22,732 bases of DNA from JACQAI01 sp035507915 (GCA_035507915.1 DATJNS010000345.1:1-22732), one strand, 5' to 3'; counted from the first letter of the stretch, positions 1 to 7,508 are shown. Notes: generated from the letters alone by a model not told the origin. A program made the numbers and translations.

Positions 1-1
1 C

Positions 2-217
2 GCGGCGGCCGCGCTCGACGGCGTCACGGTGTTCCATGCCGGCACCAAGCGCGCCGGCGACCAGGTGGTCGCCGACGGCGGCCGGGTCTTGAACATCACG
101 GCGGTTGGCGCCAGCTTGAGCGAGGCGCGCGACCGCGCCTACCGCGCGGTCGATCGGATCGATTGGCCCGACGGCTTCTGCCGGCGCGACATCGGCTGGC
201 GCGCGCTCGGGCGTTAG
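2..217 (+). CDS. purD: Phosphoribosylamine-glycine ligase, C-terminal end (partial)
   Basis: Only the last ~71 residues are in the window; the gene begins upstream. The visible part matches the C-terminal domain of PurD (GAR synthetase): GVTVFHAGTK, then DGGRVLN, then the closing RIDWPDGFCRRDIGWRA, a characteristic end of alphaproteobacterial PurD. The enzyme joins 5-phosphoribosylamine and glycine using ATP in the second step of de novo purine synthesis, in the cytosol. The ATP-grasp core cannot be checked because it lies outside. The stop is TAG at 215-217, and a 14-bp tandem repeat begins at the stop codon. Confidence 0.9.
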   Translation, partial: AAAALDGVTVFHAGTKRAGDQVVADGGRVLNITAVGASLSEARDRAYRAVDRIDWPDGFCRRDIGWRALGR

Positions 218-249
218 GACACGGGCGTCAGGACACGGGCGTCAGGACA
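216..249. repeat. 14-bp tandem repeat after purD
   Basis: AGGACACGGGCGTC occurs twice head to tail (216-229 and 230-243), followed by a third partial copy (AGGACA). It starts inside the purD stop codon and fills most of the 48-base gap before the MBL-fold gene. Each full unit ends in GGGCGTC. It has no hairpin symmetry, so it is not a terminator; replication slippage is the simplest origin. Confidence 0.8.
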
Positions 250-265
250 AGAGCAAGGACCGCGC

Positions 266-1300
266 ATGCCGCCGCTGGATCTGGAAGCCCCGTCGCTCGA
301 CTTTCCGTGGGCCGACCCGCCGACGCCGGGCACCGCGCGCGAGGTCGCGCCGGGCGTCTCGTGGGTCCGCATGGCGCTGCCGTTCCGGCTCAACCACATC
401 AATCTGTGGCGGCTCGACGACGGCGACCGCACGGTGGTGGTCGATTGCGGCTATGGCCTCGGCGAGACGCGCGACCACTGGCGCGCCATCCTGGCCGACC
501 GGCCGCCGGCGCGCGTGCTGGTGACGCACTTCCATCCCGACCACATGGGCAACGCCGGCTGGCTCAGCGAGACCTACGGCGCCGAGGTCGCCACCACCGA
601 ATCGGAGTGGCTGTGGGCGCACTATGCGCGCTATGTCGATCCGGTCGCCGAGCTCGACGAGCGGCTGCGGTTCTATCGCGCCCACGGGCTCGACGGCGCG
701 CGCCTCGACGCGCTGCGCAACCGCGGCAACTGGTATCCGCAGGGCGTGCCGACCCTGCCGCGCCACTACCGCCGGCTGCGCGACGGCGATGTCGAGACGA
801 TCGGCGGACGGCGCTGGCGCGTCGTGGTCGGGCGCGGCCATGCGCCCGAGCAGGCGATGCTGCACTGTGCCGAGCTCGGCGTGCTGATCGCCGGCGACCA
901 AGTGCTGCCCAAGATCACGCCCAACGTCGCGGTCCAGCATCCCGAGCCGCTGGCCAATCCCTTGAAGCTGTTCCTGCAGACCCTGGAGCGGCTGCGCAAC
1001 CTGCCCGACGACACGCTGGTGCTGCCCTCGCACGGCATGCCGTTCCGCGGCCTCAAGGCGCGCCTCGACGCCATGACGGCGCACCACGACGACCGGCTCG
1101 CCGAGGTGCTCCACGCGTGCGCCGAGCCGCGCACCACGGTCGACATCGTCGGCGTGCTGTTCCGCCCCGACCTCGACATCCATCAGCTCGGCTTCGCGCT
1201 CGGCGAGGCGCTCGCGCATCTGCGCTTCCTCGAAGCCGACGGCCGCCTCGCGCGCGCCAGCGACGCCGGGGGCGTCATCCGCTTCAAGCGCGCCGCCTAG
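266..1300 (+). CDS. MBL-fold metallo-hydrolase
   Basis: A 344-residue protein with the metallo-beta-lactamase fold. The dinuclear zinc signature THFHPDHMGN gives H88, H90, D92 and H93. Further ligands are H192 (GRGHAPEQ), D211 (IAGDQVLP) and H256 (LPSHGMPF). This complete set predicts an active hydrolase of the glyoxalase II-like group, probably with an ester or thioester substrate, but the substrate cannot be read from sequence. No signal peptide is seen, so it is probably cytosolic. After the MBL core, a C-terminal segment (~270-344) resembles the winged-helix tail of such proteins. The ATG has AAGGA six bases upstream (255-259). The stop codon overlaps that of convergent tadA. Confidence 0.85.
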   Translation: MPPLDLEAPSLDFPWADPPTPGTAREVAPGVSWVRMALPFRLNHINLWRLDDGDRTVVVDCGYGLGETRDHWRAILADRPPARVLVTHFHPDHMGNAGWLSETYGAEVATTESEWLWAHYARYVDPVAELDERLRFYRAHGLDGARLDALRNRGNWYPQGVPTLPRHYRRLRDGDVETIGGRRWRVVVGRGHAPEQAMLHCAELGVLIAGDQVLPKITPNVAVQHPEPLANPLKLFLQTLERLRNLPDDTLVLPSHGMPFRGLKARLDAMTAHHDDRLAEVLHACAEPRTTVDIVGVLFRPDLDIHQLGFALGEALAHLRFLEADGRLARASDAGGVIRFKRAA

Positions 1301-1758
1301 CGCCGCGCCTTGAAGAAGTCCTGCAGCAGCGCGGCGGCCTCGCGCTCGCGGATGCCGCCGTAGATCTCGGGACGATGGTTGCAGGTCGGCTGGTCGAAGA
1401 TGCGCGGACCGTGCTCGACGCCGCCGCCCTTGGGATCGTAGGCGCCGAAATACAGCCGGCGCACCCGATAGAGCGCGATCGCCGCCGCGCATAGCGGGCA
1501 CGGCTCGAGCGTGACGTAGAGATCGCAGTCGGTCAGCCGCGCCGCGCCCAGGATTTGGGCCGCCGCGCGCAGCGCCAGAAGCTCGGCGTGCGCCGTCGGA
1601 TCGCGCTCGGCCTCGACCCGGTTGCCGGCGGCGGCGATCACGGTGCCGCCGGCGTCGACCACCGCGGCGCCGATCGGCACCTCGCCGCGCGTCGCGGCGG
1701 CCGTCGCCTCGGCGAACGCGCGATCCATCGGGTCGGTTGGGCCCGCCTTGCTATGCAT
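1297..1758 (-). CDS. tadA: tRNA-specific adenosine deaminase (TadA-type nucleoside deaminase)
   Basis: A 153-residue cytidine/deoxycytidylate deaminase-fold protein. The zinc site and proton shuttle are H57-A-E59 and P86-C87-P-L-C90 (TLEPCPLCAAAI). Length and motif order fit TadA, which converts A34 of tRNA-Arg(ACG) to inosine. The usual PCAMC is PCPLC here, so another nucleoside deaminase is possible. The C-terminal CNHRPEIYGGI and LLQDFFKARR also fit TadA, whose C-terminal helix ends in an LxxFF motif. The start is uncertain: ATG 1758 has no clear ribosome binding site, and M11 (ATG at 1728) is an alternative. It is divergent from the amidotransferase-like gene across 44 bases and convergent with the MBL gene, sharing a CTAG. 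Confidence 0.85.
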   Translation of the reverse strand: MHSKAGPTDPMDRAFAEATAAATRGEVPIGAAVVDAGGTVIAAAGNRVEAERDPTAHAELLALRAAAQILGAARLTDCDLYVTLEPCPLCAAAIALYRVRRLYFGAYDPKGGGVEHGPRIFDQPTCNHRPEIYGGIREREAAALLQDFFKARR

Positions 1759-1802
1759 GGCGCCAGTTTCTACATTGCGCGCGGCTTGGAAAGCGACTCT
1801 CG

Positions 1803-2525
1803 ATGTCCCGCCCCGACTCTCGCCCCGTGATTGGCCTCACCCTCGACGCCGAGCCGCCCGGCGGTTACTCGGCGTTTCCGTGGTACGCGCTGCGTGAGAA
1901 CTACGCGGCGGCGATCGACGCGGCGGGCGGGCTCGCCATGCTGCTGCCGCACGAGCCCGAGCGCGCGAACGACTATCTGGACCGGCTCGACGGCGTGGTG
2001 GTGACCGGCGGCGCGTTCGACATCGATCCGGCGCTGTTCGGCGCCACCGCGCGTCACCCCACCGTGACGACCAAGGACCGGCGCACGCGCTTCGAGCTCG
2101 CGCTGGCCAACGGCGCGCTGGCGCGCGACCTGCCGGTGCTCGGCATCTGCGGCGGCCAGCAGCTGCTCGCCGTCGCGCTCGGCGGCAGCCTGATCCAGCA
2201 CATCCCCGACGAGGTCGCGGGCGCGCTCGCGCACGAGCAGAAGACGCCGCGCGACACCACCAGCCACAAGGTGAGCGTGGTCGCCGGGACCGTGCTGCAC
2301 CGGATCGTCGGCGCGACCGAGATCGCGGTGAACAGCACGCATCACCAGGCCGTCAAGACGGCCGGCCCGACCCTGGTGGTCGACGCGGTCGCGCCCGACG
2401 GCGTGATCGAGGGCATCGAGGATCCCAAGCGGCGCTTCTGCCTGGGCGTGCAGTGGCATCCCGAATACCGCATCACCGCAGCCGACGCGGCCTTGTTCGC
2501 GGCCTTCATCGCCGCCTGCGCCTAA
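1803..2525 (+). CDS. Class I glutamine amidotransferase-like hydrolase (peptidase C26, gamma-glutamyl-GABA hydrolase family)
   Basis: A 240-residue protein of the PuuD-like C26 family. The nucleophile is C116 in LGICGGQQLL, and the rest of the triad is H219 and E221 in GVQWHPEY. VVTGGAFDIDP (~66-76) is the usual oxyanion-side motif. PuuD hydrolyses gamma-glutamyl-GABA to glutamate and GABA in putrescine breakdown. No other Puu gene is nearby, so the natural gamma-glutamyl substrate is uncertain. The frame is open further upstream (to 1737), but the family N-terminus begins near RPVIGLTLDAE, so ATG 1803 is chosen; GGAAAG lies about nine bases before it. It ends one base before the pseudouridine synthase start, suggesting co-transcription. 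Confidence 0.85.
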   Translation: MSRPDSRPVIGLTLDAEPPGGYSAFPWYALRENYAAAIDAAGGLAMLLPHEPERANDYLDRLDGVVVTGGAFDIDPALFGATARHPTVTTKDRRTRFELALANGALARDLPVLGICGGQQLLAVALGGSLIQHIPDEVAGALAHEQKTPRDTTSHKVSVVAGTVLHRIVGATEIAVNSTHHQAVKTAGPTLVVDAVAPDGVIEGIEDPKRRFCLGVQWHPEYRITAADAALFAAFIAACA

Positions 2526-2526
2526 C

Positions 2527-3345
2527 ATGCCGAACGACACACCCGAGTCTTCAGGGGCGCTCGCGTCTGCGACTGCCGCGCCGGGCGAACGCATCGCCAA
2601 GCGCATCGCGCGCTCGGGCCTGTGCTCGCGGCGCGACGCCGAGCGCATGATCGTCGAGGGCCGCGTCGCGGTCGACGGCACGACCCTGGCGACCCCGGCC
2701 TGCCTCGTCACCGCGGCGAGCCGCATCGTGGTCGACGGCAAGCCGCTGCCCGACGCCGAGGCGACGCGGCTGTGGCGCTATCACAAGCCGCGCGGCCTGA
2801 TGACCACGCACAAGGACCCGCAGGGGCGCCCGACCCTGTTCGAGCGCCTGCCGCCCGAGCTGCCGCGCGTCGTCTCGGTCGGCCGGCTCGATTTCAACTC
2901 CGAAGGCCTCTTGCTGCTGACCAACGACGGCGCGCTGGCGCGTCGCCTCGAGCTGCCGGCGACCGGCTGGCTGCGCCGCTATCGCGTGCGCGTGCACGGC
3001 GAGATCGACCCCGAGCGGCTTGCGAAGCTGGCCGGCGGCATCGAGGTCGACGGCGTGCGCTACGGCGCGATCCAGGCGTCGCTCGACAGCCGCAAGGGCA
3101 GCAACGCCTGGCTCACCGTCTCGCTGCGCGAGGGCAAGAACCGCGAGGTGCGCAAGGTCGTCGAGGCCTTGGGCGGCGTCGTCACGCGCCTGATCCGCAT
3201 CGCCTACGGACCGTTCCAGCTCGGCTATCTCGAGCCGGGCGCGGTCGAGGAGGTCGCGAAAAGCGTGCTGCGCGACCAGCTCGGACGCGGCGAGGGCGCG
3301 GCCGCCAAACGGCGCGCGCCGCGCGATGCGCATCGTCGGCGGTAG
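2527..3345 (+). CDS. rluB: 23S rRNA pseudouridine synthase, RsuA/RluB family
   Basis: A 272-residue protein. An N-terminal S4 RNA-binding domain (~22-70, ERIAKRIARSGLCSRRDAE) is followed by a RsuA/RluB/E/F catalytic domain. The signature GRLDFNSEGLLLLTNDG places the catalytic aspartate at D122. REGKNREVRK (~200-210) is the usual motif before the last strand. By family it isomerises a uridine in 23S rRNA; RluB (U2605 in E. coli) is the likeliest member, though RluE, RluF and RsuA share these motifs. The C-terminus is short and basic, without the long basic tail of many RluB proteins. The start lies 1 base after the previous stop, and the 3' end overlaps rsmD by 20 bases. Confidence 0.85.
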   Translation: MPNDTPESSGALASATAAPGERIAKRIARSGLCSRRDAERMIVEGRVAVDGTTLATPACLVTAASRIVVDGKPLPDAEATRLWRYHKPRGLMTTHKDPQGRPTLFERLPPELPRVVSVGRLDFNSEGLLLLTNDGALARRLELPATGWLRRYRVRVHGEIDPERLAKLAGGIEVDGVRYGAIQASLDSRKGSNAWLTVSLREGKNREVRKVVEALGGVVTRLIRIAYGPFQLGYLEPGAVEEVAKSVLRDQLGRGEGAAAKRRAPRDAHRRR

Positions 3346-3883
3346 CCTGCGGGGTCGGCGCCTCGTGGCGCCGTCCGGCGCGGCCATCCGCCCGACCGCC
3401 GACCGCGCGCGCGAGGCGCTGTTCAACATCCTGGCGCACGGGCCGCTCCTGGGCGCGCCGCTCGCCGGCGCCGTCGTGCTCGACGTGTTCGCCGGCACCG
3501 GCGCGGTCGCCTGCGAGGCGCTGTCGCGCGGCGCCGCGTCGGCCGTGCTGATCGACAACGACGCGCACGCGCTCGACTGCGCGCGCGCCAACCTGGCGGC
3601 GCTCGGACTTGCCGACCGCGCGCGCCTGCTGCAAACCGATGCCACGCATCTGCCGACGGCCGGCACGCGCGCGCGCTTCGCCTATCTCGATCCGCCCTAC
3701 CGCTCGGGCCTCGCCGGCCCGGCGCTCGCAAGCCTGGCCGCCGGCGGCTGGCTCGAGAAGAATGCGCTGGTCGCGGTCGAGCTCGCCGCGCGCGAGGACT
3801 TCGCGCCGCCCGACGGCTTCACGCCGCGCGACGAACGGCGTTACGGCGCCGCGCGTCTCGTGTTCCTGACCTATCAGCCCTGA
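3326..3883 (+). CDS. rsmD: 16S rRNA (guanine(966)-N(2))-methyltransferase
   Basis: A 185-residue Rossmann-fold methyltransferase of the RsmD family. It opens with MRIVGGSLRGRRL and RPTADRAREALFNIL, both hallmarks of RsmD. The SAM-binding loop is VFAGTGAV (54-61), and the amino-methylating catalytic motif is DPPY (122-125). The family methylates N2 of G966 in 16S rRNA on the assembled 30S subunit. Length is normal. The first 20 bases overlap the upstream pseudouridine synthase gene, so the two rRNA-modification enzymes are probably translationally coupled. No canonical ribosome binding site is seen, which fits coupling. Confidence 0.92.
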   Translation: MRIVGGSLRGRRLVAPSGAAIRPTADRAREALFNILAHGPLLGAPLAGAVVLDVFAGTGAVACEALSRGAASAVLIDNDAHALDCARANLAALGLADRARLLQTDATHLPTAGTRARFAYLDPPYRSGLAGPALASLAAGGWLEKNALVAVELAAREDFAPPDGFTPRDERRYGAARLVFLTYQP

Positions 3884-3977
3884 TCCGCCGGCTAATCGTT
3901 CGGGCGAAGCCGAAGCGTTGGGCCGTGATCGCCGCGCGCGGGCGCGCTACATCGCAGCGACGACGACACCTCATGAT

Positions 3978-3983
3978 GGAGAG
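3978..3983 (+). promoter_or_regulatory. Ribosome binding site deciding the ABM gene start
   Basis: GGAGAG precedes the ATG at 3988 by 4-5 bases. It overlaps or follows the upstream in-frame ATG codons at 3973 and 3976, which argues against those as the main start. Confidence 0.6.
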
Positions 3984-3987
3984 CGAC

Positions 3988-4317
3988 ATGCCGACATTGA
4001 CGAAGACCGCCGCCCCGGCGGACGGCCGCATCACGGTCGCGGTGACATGGGAGGCCAAGGAGGGCGAGGCCGACGCGGTCGCCGACATCCTGCGCCGCAT
4101 GGCGCAGGCGGCGCAGGCGGAGCCCGGCACCTTGCTGTTCTGGCCGCATCGCTCGCCGACCGACCCGCGGCTGTTCTTCCTCTACGAGCTGTTCGCCGAC
4201 GACGCCGCCTACAAGGCGCACCAGGAGACCGCCGCGTTCAAGAGCCTGATCCTCGAGCAGGCGCTGCCCAAGCTGGCGCGGCGCGAGCGCACGCCGTTCA
4301 CACCCTTCCGCGCGTGA
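3988..4317 (+). CDS. Antibiotic biosynthesis monooxygenase (ABM) domain protein
   Basis: A 109-residue single-domain protein with the dimeric alpha/beta-barrel pattern of the ABM family: RITVAVTWEAKEGEADAV, then EPGTLLFWPHRSPTDPRLFFLYELFADDAAYKAH. Members include cofactor-free quinol monooxygenases (YgiN-like), heme-degrading enzymes and proteins of unknown role; the substrate cannot be assigned here. ATG 3988 is chosen because GGAGA (3978-3982) sits five bases before it. Other in-frame ATGs occur at 3973 and 3976, but they overlap this binding site. It is convergent with a NIPSNAP gene of the same general fold, with a palindromic repeat between them. Confidence 0.75.
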   Translation: MPTLTKTAAPADGRITVAVTWEAKEGEADAVADILRRMAQAAQAEPGTLLFWPHRSPTDPRLFFLYELFADDAAYKAHQETAAFKSLILEQALPKLARRERTPFTPFRA

Positions 4318-4330
4318 CCCGGGACTGCGA

Positions 4331-4429
4331 CCGCAGAGGACGCAGAGAAAGGCGCGGAGGGCGCAGGGTGGAGGAATGAATGAGTCTCCGACCTCCGCGT
4401 CCGCGGCGCCTCCTCCGCGGCCTCTGCGG
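4331..4429. repeat. Palindromic (REP-like) repeat between convergent genes
   Basis: An imperfect inverted repeat of about 99 bases. The left arm (4331-4374) begins CCGCAGAGGACGCAGAG and is purine-rich. The right arm (4386-4429) ends CCTCCTCCGCGGCCTCTGCGG. The arms pair as a long interrupted hairpin around a short A/T-containing loop (AATGAATGAGT). GCAGAG/GCGGAG-type tandem words recur inside each arm. Similar "GCAGAGGACGCAGAG" elements are scattered in many GC-rich proteobacterial genomes (recalled, not searched). Its place between two convergent stop codons suits a bidirectional terminator or a benign insertion site. Confidence 0.75.
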
Positions 4430-4437
4430 CGGGTTCC

Positions 4438-4743
4438 TTACTCGACCTGGCGCAGGAAGGTGCGCTCCTCGGCGAGGATGAAGCGCTCGGATTCGGCGAG
4501 CTGGAAGTTGGCGGCGCCGGCCGCGTCGTCCTTCAGGCGGGCGCGGTAGGCTTCGTAGGCCGCCAGGCTGTCGAACGAGATCAGGCCGTACGCGACGTTG
4601 TTGGTGCCCTCGTGCGGCATCCAGTAGCCGACGACGTCGCCGCCGCACGCCGGAATGATCGCGAGCCAGCGGCGCGCATAGGTCTCGAAGGCGGCGCGCT
4701 TGGACGGGTCGAGCTGGTAGCGGATGAAAACCGTGATCGTCAT
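4438..4743 (-). CDS. NIPSNAP family protein
   Basis: A 101-residue protein. The opening TITVFIRYQLDPSKRAAFE and the central VVGYWMPHEGTNNVAYGLISF match the NIPSNAP family, a dimeric alpha/beta-barrel group of mostly unknown biochemical function. No signal peptide or membrane segment is seen. The frame stays open far upstream, but the family start and the Shine-Dalgarno GGAGG at 4753-4749, five bases before ATG 4743, fix the start. It is divergent from an ArsR-family regulator across 120 bases, which suggests that the regulator controls it. Both it and the convergent ABM protein are small barrel proteins, but they are not close in sequence. Confidence 0.8.
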   Translation of the reverse strand: MTITVFIRYQLDPSKRAAFETYARRWLAIIPACGGDVVGYWMPHEGTNNVAYGLISFDSLAAYEAYRARLKDDAAGAANFQLAESERFILAEERTFLRQVE

Positions 4744-4784
4744 GGCAGCCTCCGAATCGCGTTGGATTGGCGCCATCCTGCCGC

Positions 4785-4814
4785 GGATCGGCGGACCGAC
4801 GCTTCGGCCGATCC
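4785..4814. promoter_or_regulatory. Inverted repeat in the arsR/NIPSNAP divergent region (candidate operator)
   Basis: A perfect 8-base inverted repeat, GGATCGGC (4785-4792) and GCCGATCC (4807-4814), separated by 14 bases, lies between the two divergent starts. ArsR-family dimers typically bind such dyads near the promoter they repress. Assignment to this regulator is inference from position only; in a GC-rich region an 8-base dyad could occur by chance. Confidence 0.4.
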
Positions 4815-4863
4815 CGAACTGTCGGGCGCTGACTTCGGCCGGCCGCGGCCCTATGTTCCGGCC

Positions 4864-5559
4864 ATGATCTCGACCCAACCCTCGATCGCCGAGGTCGCCG
4901 CCCTGGTCGGCAACCCGGCGCGCGCCAACGTGCTGCTGGCGCTGCTCGACGGGCGCGCGCTGACCGCGAGCGAGCTCGCCTACGCCGCGGGCGTGTCGCC
5001 CCAGACCACCAGCGGCCATCTCGCGATGCTGCGCGAGGCGAACCTGCTGACGGTCGCCAAGCAGGGCCGGCATTCCTACTACAAGCTCGCCACGCCGCTG
5101 ATCGGCCGCATGCTCGAAGGCATCATGGCGGTCGCGGCCGACGGGCCGCCGCGCTACCGACCGCGCTGGCGCGGCGACGACGCACTGCGCACCGCGCGCA
5201 CCTGCTACGACCACCTGGCCGGCCGGCTCGGCGTCGCGCTCGCCGACGCGCTGACGGCGCGCGACCAGGTGGTGCTGAGCGACGACGGCGGCGAGGTGAC
5301 GCCGGCGGGCGAAGCCTTCCTGGCAGAATTCGGTATCGACGTCGGCACGCTCACGCCGCGCAAGCGCACGTTCTGCCGGCCGTGCCTCGACTGGAGCGAG
5401 CGCCGGCCGCATCTCGCCGGCGCGGTCGGCGCGGCGCTGGCGGCGCGCTGCTTCGCGCTCGGCTGGATCGGCCGCGTGCGCGACAGCCGCGCGGTCGCGA
5501 TCCCGCCCAAGGGCCGCGACGGTTTCGCCAAGACCTTCGGGATCACGCTCGACGGCTGA
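4864..5559 (+). CDS. ArsR-family (winged-helix) transcriptional regulator
   Basis: A 231-residue protein. The N-terminal winged helix-turn-helix (~8-75) includes LTASELAYAAGVSPQTTSGH as recognition region and QGRHSYYKLA as wing. The C-terminal part (~105-200) is longer than in classical ~100-residue ArsR proteins. It carries RTARTCYDHLAGRLG and CRPCLDWSERRPHLAG, conserved in a subgroup of large ArsR-like regulators (recalled). Cysteines C114, C171, C174 and C196 could bind a metal or respond to thiols, but no known ArsR metal site is recognisable. ATG 4864 matches the family start, although the frame is open upstream. It is divergent from NIPSNAP, the most likely target, and convergent with mutL. 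Confidence 0.85.
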   Translation: MISTQPSIAEVAALVGNPARANVLLALLDGRALTASELAYAAGVSPQTTSGHLAMLREANLLTVAKQGRHSYYKLATPLIGRMLEGIMAVAADGPPRYRPRWRGDDALRTARTCYDHLAGRLGVALADALTARDQVVLSDDGGEVTPAGEAFLAEFGIDVGTLTPRKRTFCRPCLDWSERRPHLAGAVGAALAARCFALGWIGRVRDSRAVAIPPKGRDGFAKTFGITLDG

Positions 5560-5576
5560 CCGCTCCCAGCGGTCCC

Positions 5577-5609
5577 GACGCCATTCATCGACCGCGATCG
5601 ATGGGCGTC
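5577..5609. terminator. Stem-loop between convergent arsR and mutL (candidate terminator)
   Basis: GACGCC and CATCGA (split by a 3-base ATT bulge) pair with TCGATG and GGCGTC around the loop CCGCGA, giving 12 base pairs. It sits 18 bases after the arsR stop and about 70 bases beyond the mutL stop. There is no T-run, so intrinsic termination is only a possibility. Confidence 0.4.
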
Positions 5610-5677
5610 CAATCACCGGTGTCGCCGATCCGACGCGACAGCGCCAGCGGCGGTTGATGTCGCTGGACCGCTGCGGG

Positions 5678-7501
5678 TTAGCGCCGGCCGAACAGGCGCT
5701 CGATGTCCCCGAGCTTGAGCTCGACGTAGGTCGGGCGGCCGTGGTTGCACTGGCCGCTGTGCGGCGTCGCCTCCATCTCGCGCAGCAGCGCGTTCATCTC
5801 GGGCGGGCTCAGGCGCCGGCCGGCGCGCACGCTGCCGTGGCACGCCATGGTCGACGCGACCTCGGCCAGCCGCTCGGCCAGGCTGCGGCCTTCGCCGAGC
5901 TCGACGATCTCGTCGGCGAGATCGCGCACCAGTCCCTGCACGTCGACCGCGCCCAGCATCGCGGGCGTCTCGCGCACCACGACGGCGCCGGGGCCGAACG
6001 CCTCGAGCACCAGGCCGAGATTGGCGAGCGCCGGCGCGTGCTGCGCGAGCCGCGCGACCGCGCTCTCCGCGAGCTCGACGACCTCGGGCATCAGGAGCAC
6101 CTGGCGCTTGAGACCGCTCTCGGCGAGCGCGGCCTTCAGGCGCTCGTAGACCAGCCGCTCGTGCGCGGCGTGCTGGTCGACGATCACGATGCCGTCGCCG
6201 GTCTGCGCGACGATGTAGGTGCCGTGCAGCTGGGCGCGCGCCGCGCCGAGCGGCCAGGCGTCGGCCTGTTCGGCGAGCTCGCCCGGCGCCGGCGCCGACG
6301 GCTGGGCGAACGCAACGCCGCCGCCGCTTTCGCCGGCCGGCAGCGGTGCCTGGAACGACGCGGCAGCCTCGGCCATGCCGCGCGATGGATGCGTCGGCGC
6401 GAACGATCCCTGCGCCGGCCGCCAACCGCCGGCCGCGTTCGCGAGCGGCTCGCCCGGGCGGAACGCGCCGAGCGCGGCGGCGCCGACCGTGGTCGAGGCG
6501 CGATGACCGGCCTCGGCCATGGCGTGCTTGAGCGCGCCGACGATCAGGCCGCGCACCAGCCCGGCCTCGCGGAAACGCACCTCGGTCTTGGCGGGATGCA
6601 CGTTGACGTCGACCTCGCTGGTCGGCAGGTCGAGGAACAGCGCGACCATGGCGTGACGGTCGTGGCTGAGGAAATCCGCGTAGGCGCCGCGCACCGCGCC
6701 GATCAGGAGCTTGTCGCGCACCGGCCGGCCGTTGACGAACAGATACTGCGCCGCGGCGGTCGCGCGGTTGAGCGTCGGCAGCGCGGCATAGCCGGCGAGC
6801 ACGACCGACTCGCGCTCGGCGAAGATCTTGAGCGCATTGGCGCCGAACTCCTTGCCGAGCACGGCGCCGAGGCGCTTCAGCAGGCCGTCGTCGGTCTCGA
6901 TCGGCGGCAGCTTGACGGGCGTGCGCGCGCCGTCCGACAGGGTGAAGCCGATCGCCGGGTGCGCCATCGCCAGGCGCTCGACCACGTCGACCGCGGCGTC
7001 GAGCTCGGCGCGCGTCGACTTCAGGAAGTTGAGCCGCGCCGGCGTGGCGTAGAACAGATCGCGCACCTCGACGCGCGTGCCGCGCCCGAGGCTGGCGGGC
7101 GCCGGATCGTGCCGCACCCCGCCCTCGACCTCGATGCGCCACGCCGAATCCGCACCGGCACGGCGGCTCGTGATCGCGAGGCGGCTGACCGCGCCGATCG
7201 ACGGCAGCGCCTCGCCGCGGAATCCCAAGGTGGCGATCGCCAGCAGGTCGTCGGTCGGCAGCTTCGAGGTGGCGTGACGCTCGACCGCGAGCGCGAGCTC
7301 GTCCGGCGTCATGCCGGCGCCGTCGTCGGTCACCTGGATCAGGCTCTTGCCGCCGTCATGCAGCAGCACCTCGATTCGGGTGGCGCCGGCGTCGATGCTG
7401 TTCTCGATCAGCTCCTTGACCGCGGCGGCCGGCCGCTCGATCACCTCGCCGGCGGCGATTCGGTTGACCAGGGTCGACGGCAGCAGCCGGATCGCAGCCA
7501 C
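5678..7501 (-). CDS. mutL: DNA mismatch repair protein MutL (endonuclease type)
   Basis: A 607-residue protein counted from GTG 7501. The N-terminal GHKL ATPase has IAAGEVIERP (15-24), LIENSIDAGA (31-40), DDGAGM (59-64) and TLGFRGEALPSI (91-102). A Pro/Ala-rich linker (~330-420) leads to the dimerisation domain. The nuclease metal motif DQHAAHERLVYE (442-453) fits DQHA(X)2E(X)4E, and ACHGSVRAG (553-561), CNHGRPT (585-591) and the terminal FGR complete the site. MutL couples MutS mismatch recognition to strand incision; this type nicks DNA itself rather than activating MutH. The frame is open upstream, but the family start is the GTG before AAIRLLP, seven bases after the pgi stop, with GAAGG 11 bases ahead. 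Confidence 0.95.
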   Translation of the reverse strand: MAAIRLLPSTLVNRIAAGEVIERPAAAVKELIENSIDAGATRIEVLLHDGGKSLIQVTDDGAGMTPDELALAVERHATSKLPTDDLLAIATLGFRGEALPSIGAVSRLAITSRRAGADSAWRIEVEGGVRHDPAPASLGRGTRVEVRDLFYATPARLNFLKSTRAELDAAVDVVERLAMAHPAIGFTLSDGARTPVKLPPIETDDGLLKRLGAVLGKEFGANALKIFAERESVVLAGYAALPTLNRATAAAQYLFVNGRPVRDKLLIGAVRGAYADFLSHDRHAMVALFLDLPTSEVDVNVHPAKTEVRFREAGLVRGLIVGALKHAMAEAGHRASTTVGAAALGAFRPGEPLANAAGGWRPAQGSFAPTHPSRGMAEAAASFQAPLPAGESGGGVAFAQPSAPAPGELAEQADAWPLGAARAQLHGTYIVAQTGDGIVIVDQHAAHERLVYERLKAALAESGLKRQVLLMPEVVELAESAVARLAQHAPALANLGLVLEAFGPGAVVVRETPAMLGAVDVQGLVRDLADEIVELGEGRSLAERLAEVASTMACHGSVRAGRRLSPPEMNALLREMEATPHSGQCNHGRPTYVELKLGDIERLFGRR

Positions 7502-7508
7502 GCGGGCG

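Noticed and set aside
163..1494. A 443-codon plus-strand frame overlapping the MBL-fold gene
   Set aside because: It is an Arg/Ala/Pro-rich out-of-frame reading of the MBL gene and then of tadA's opposite strand, without any motif.
3897..3917. Stem-loop TTCGG/CCGAA after rsmD as a terminator
   Set aside because: The stem is short and imperfect and there is no T-run.
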